8,625 nt of DNA, taken from NCBI GenBank assembly GCA_030430725.1, contig JAUIKP010000122.1, positions 1 to 8,625 on the forward strand, given 5' to 3'. The position numbers and the translations under genes are program-made. The stretch comes from Nitrospiria bacterium. GTDB lineage: Bacteria; Nitrospirota; Nitrospiria; Nitrospirales; UBA8639. This document shows positions 6,415-8,625 of the stretch, in pieces. Below the pieces are notes generated by a model. The model was not told the origin of the DNA and did no database searches. It saw only the letters and a list, made by a program, of their open reading frames with translations. Numbering within the stretch: position 1 is the stretch's first letter; every line of letters starts with the position of its first letter.

Positions 6415-7257
6415 ATGACTCATACCATGAAGAACCAGAATAGTCCTGCGCAAGAGCGTGCCACTTCGGTCAATCGGGAAACGGTCTCTTGTGCGGTGGT
6501 GTCATTCAACGAAGAGAAAAATTTACAGCCATGCCTGGAAAGCGCAAGGTGGATGGATGAAATCGTCGTGGTGGATTCATTCAGTACGGATCGGACCATG
6601 GATATTGCCAGAACGTTTACGGACAAGGTTTTTCAACGCCCCTGGCGAGGGTTTGGAGATCAGAAAAACTATGCGATGGATCAAACGTCCACGGATTGGG
6701 TCTTTATTTTAGATTCCGACGAACGAATTCCTGCTGCGCTTCAGGCTGAAATCGAAGCGGTTCTGTCTGCCGGTTCGAAGGAGGGACCCGTGGCGTATTA
6801 TGTCCCACGGCATAATTACTATTTTGGCTCTCTGGTCCTCAATGCCGGATGTTACCCCGATTATCAATTACGGTTGTTCCGCCGGGGAATCGGCCATTTG
6901 GATGATGCAGAGCCGCACAATAAATTTCTCTTTTCCGGGGAATCCGCCTATCTCACGTGTCCATTGGTGCATCTTACGAGGCCCACGCTTCACAATTATT
7001 TTGAAAAATTCCTGAACTTCACGACATTGGCCGCACAGGACCGTGCCAGAACCAAGCGCTCTGTGCGTGGCACAGATCTCCTCTTTCGTCCGATTTTTAC
7101 ATTTTCGAAATATTATTTCGTTCGCAAAGCCTATCGTGATGGCATGGCGGGGTTTTTGGTCAGCGCCTTGTCCAGTATGTATACTTTTGTGAAATATGCC
7201 AAGCTTTGGCACATGAGACAACTCGAAGCCCAGGGATGTTCTCAGGAAACCAGGTAG
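6415..7257 (+). CDS. Family 2 glycosyltransferase, second WaaE-like paralogue
   Basis: A 280-residue GT-A fold family 2 transferase related to the gene at 3557-4324. It shares VSCAVVSFNEE (24-34), EIVVVDSFSTDRTMDI (49-64), the metal-binding DSD at 100-102 in ILDSDERI, GCYPDYQLRLFRRG (145-158), and a nearly identical C-terminus MYTFVKYAKLWHM (255-267). It differs where the first copy has LVHEGYEL: here the aligned stretch is DDAEPHNKFLFSG (163-175), so His-Glu becomes His-Asn. A different acceptor or linkage is therefore likely. The N-terminal 20 residues are an unconserved extension; ATG 6415 has a modest AGAGA at 6404-6408, and ATG 6427 is an alternative. The C-terminal part is basic and hydrophobic, suggesting membrane association. 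It is 52 bases from the deacetylase. Family is certain; the sugar transferred is not known. Confidence 0.9.
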   Translation: MTHTMKNQNSPAQERATSVNRETVSCAVVSFNEEKNLQPCLESARWMDEIVVVDSFSTDRTMDIARTFTDKVFQRPWRGFGDQKNYAMDQTSTDWVFILDSDERIPAALQAEIEAVLSAGSKEGPVAYYVPRHNYYFGSLVLNAGCYPDYQLRLFRRGIGHLDDAEPHNKFLFSGESAYLTCPLVHLTRPTLHNYFEKFLNFTTLAAQDRARTKRSVRGTDLLFRPIFTFSKYYFVRKAYRDGMAGFLVSALSSMYTFVKYAKLWHMRQLEAQGCSQETR

Positions 7258-7337
7258 ACGGCAGTGACGCGTTTTCCGGAAAATCCGTTCATGGCGATAC
7301 GACATGGTTCCATAACTCGAAACGGTTCCGACCTCTG

Positions 7338-8438
7338 ATGCGGGTCGGGTTTGATGCCGGGCCCATGCGTTCCTCCTATAGCGGAATTGGACAGTATGTC
7401 CGATGTCTCTTTTCTGCCATGTTTGCCTGTTCCCAAGATGTTGAATGGGAGGCCTATGCCCCGAGTGTTTCCTCACAACCCATCTCGTTTCACTTCCCCC
7501 CGCAAGTCTCCGTGAAGGCCTCCAAGTCATCGTGGGGGGGCGGAAGAATCAAGAAAGACCGGCGTCGCCTCGATATTTTCCATGGGACCAACTTCAAGGC
7601 TCCCGATTACGGCCAACTTCACTCCATCCTCACGATCCATGACGTTTGGTTGCCACGTCATCCGGAGTATTCGAAGAAACTTTTCGGACAGGCTCTTTCC
7701 TCCTGGAAGCTGGGACTTCGTGCCAGACAAGTCTCACGAGTCGTGTCTGTCTCACACTTTACGTCCCGTGAAATTCAAGAGGTGTTGCATCTCTCGCCTG
7801 ATCGAATCACGGTCATTCATCACGGGCCTTCTCCCGACATGTTTCCTGAACGGGATCATCAGAAGTTCCAGGAGGTTCAAGCGCGACTGCACATCCCTGC
7901 CCGTCCGTTTGTGCTGTTTGTGGGGGGAGCGGAACCGCGGAAAAATCATACTGCGGTTTTTCAAGCGTTTGCCCGATCTCCGCGACTTGCCAAATCGGCG
8001 TCTCTGGTGGTCATTGGAGAGGTCCGATCCCGTAGCGCCAGCCTGACGGAGACGGCACGAACGTTGGGTATCATGGATTCCGTCTGTTGTCCCGGATATG
8101 TGTCCAGCGATGATTTGCGCCTATTGTATTCCCATGCGGAAGCCTTTGTGTTTCCGTCCTTATACGAAGGGTTCGGCATTCCACTTCTTGATGCGATGGC
8201 CTGTGGTGCACCGATCATTACCGGGACGGGGAGTGCTCTGCCGGAAGTCGCGGGGGAGGCCGCTCTCTATGTCGACCCGCATGATCCGGAACAATTGGAA
8301 AGTGAAATTGAGCGGCTGGTGAGTGATCATGCATTACAAACCCACTTACGCAACAGGGGGTTTGCGCGCGTGAAGCAATTTACATGGGAGCGGGCCGCAC
8401 AAGATACGCTCAATCTCTATAGGGACGTGCTTGGCTAA
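7338..8438 (+). CDS. Family 4 glycosyltransferase, mannosyltransferase-like
   Basis: A GT-B fold, family GT4 transferase of 366 residues from ATG 7338, of the type often annotated as mannosyl- or rhamnosyltransferase in core or O-antigen clusters. Seen: MRVGFDAGPMRSSYSGIGQY (1-20) with the SGIGQY acceptor-domain loop, TIHDVW (99-104), SVSHFTSREI (137-146), the linker HHGPSPDMF, the donor-site GGAEPRKNH (196-204), and SLYEGFGIPLLDAMACG (274-290), giving Glu277-x7-Asp285. The frame is open upstream through ATG 7236 and TTG 7206, which would overlap the previous gene; the conserved N-terminus begins at 7338, although no clear ribosome site precedes it. The 80-base gap before 7338 shows nothing else. 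A run of seven G bases occurs at 7534-7540 in codons 66-69. The gene stops 13 bases before the next start. Donor sugar is inferred from family resemblance only. Confidence 0.87.
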   Translation: MRVGFDAGPMRSSYSGIGQYVRCLFSAMFACSQDVEWEAYAPSVSSQPISFHFPPQVSVKASKSSWGGGRIKKDRRRLDIFHGTNFKAPDYGQLHSILTIHDVWLPRHPEYSKKLFGQALSSWKLGLRARQVSRVVSVSHFTSREIQEVLHLSPDRITVIHHGPSPDMFPERDHQKFQEVQARLHIPARPFVLFVGGAEPRKNHTAVFQAFARSPRLAKSASLVVIGEVRSRSASLTETARTLGIMDSVCCPGYVSSDDLRLLYSHAEAFVFPSLYEGFGIPLLDAMACGAPIITGTGSALPEVAGEAALYVDPHDPEQLESEIERLVSDHALQTHLRNRGFARVKQFTWERAAQDTLNLYRDVLG

Positions 8439-8451
8439 GAAACGGGGCTTT

Positions 8452-8625
8452 ATGAAATTCGCGATGGATTGGATAACCTCCTGGCCGGCCTGGATGCTGT
8501 TGATATCGGTTAGTGTAACGGTAGGGCTTCCTCGCGTTCCTTATTATCAGGAGGGTCTTCCCTATATCTATGCCCTTGGAGGTATGGCCCTGGTGGCTTG
8601 GTACATTGGACTAGGGTTTCTTATC
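8452..8625 (+). CDS. N-terminus of a membrane protein (3' end outside window), possibly O-antigen ligase or polymerase
   Basis: The frame from ATG 8452 is open to the end of the window, giving 58 residues without a stop. It starts MKFAMDWITSWPAWM and shows two probable membrane segments, about residues 12-26 and 36-58, separated by a short polar loop (RVPYYQEG). GGGG at 8444-8447 could serve as a weak ribosome site, and the gene follows the GT4 stop by 13 bases, so it is very likely co-transcribed. The position at the end of a run of core transferases and the multi-span start are consistent with a WaaL/Wzy-type O-antigen ligase or polymerase, or another membrane transferase, but no diagnostic motif is visible in this fragment. 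That it is coding is fairly sure; the function is a guess. Confidence 0.6.
   Translation, partial: MKFAMDWITSWPAWMLLISVSVTVGLPRVPYYQEGLPYIYALGGMALVAWYIGLGFLI

Noticed and set aside
6868..7530. Antisense open frame of 220 codons spanning the second GT2 and the second GT4
   Set aside because: Covers two well-supported + strand genes and has no recognisable motif; the length reflects sense-strand codon bias.
1..8625. Searched for tRNA, CRISPR arrays, insertion sequences and attachment sites
   Set aside because: No tRNA-like cloverleaf, spaced repeat array, transposase motif or terminal inverted repeats were seen by eye; the window is almost fully coding with co-directional core-biosynthesis genes.

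Overview
This window is a stretch of a lipopolysaccharide (LPS) inner-core and core-oligosaccharide gene cluster from a Gram-negative bacterium. All supported genes lie on the + strand, spaced from a 4-base overlap to 87 bases apart, and no clear internal promoter or terminator was seen. This looks like one long operon that runs off both ends of the window. The pairing of lipid A kinase, two heptosyltransferases and a heptose phosphatase requires an outer membrane with heptose-containing LPS. Base composition is moderate by eye. The proteins do not look enterobacterial; a lineage such as Nitrospirota or a deep proteobacterium is possible, but this is a low-confidence guess because no marker gene is present.

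Layout: (1) the 3' part of lpxK (1-585), lipid A 4'-kinase; (2) waaF (654-1739), GT9 heptosyltransferase II; (3) gmhB (1736-2338), the HAD phosphatase that makes heptose-1-phosphate, overlapping waaF by ATGA; (4) a waaC-like GT9 heptosyltransferase I (2426-3526); (5) a WaaE-like GT2 glycosyltransferase (3557-4324); (6) a GT4 glycosyltransferase (about 4404-5534); (7) a cytosolic, motif-divergent polysaccharide deacetylase (5592-6362); (8) a second GT2, paralogous to gene 5 (6415-7257); (9) a second GT4 of the 'PRKN' mannosyltransferase-like kind (about 7338-8438); (10) the first 58 codons of a multi-span membrane protein (8452 to the edge), possibly an O-antigen ligase or polymerase.

How they fit: LpxK completes lipid IVA. 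GmhB supplies an intermediate of ADP-heptose, which WaaC and WaaF add to the Kdo region. The two GT2 and two GT4 enzymes then probably extend the core at the cytosolic face of the inner membrane. The deacetylase could convert an N-acetylhexosamine added by a neighbouring transferase into free hexosamine. The order GT2 (WaaE-like), GT4, deacetylase resembles in logic the Klebsiella core set WaaE/WabH/WabN. The points most worth a second look are the deacetylase's altered metal-binding motifs, the divergence of the two GT2 paralogues at the presumed acceptor/base motif, G-homopolymer tracts inside two transferase genes, and a shared four-cysteine motif in both heptosyltransferases.
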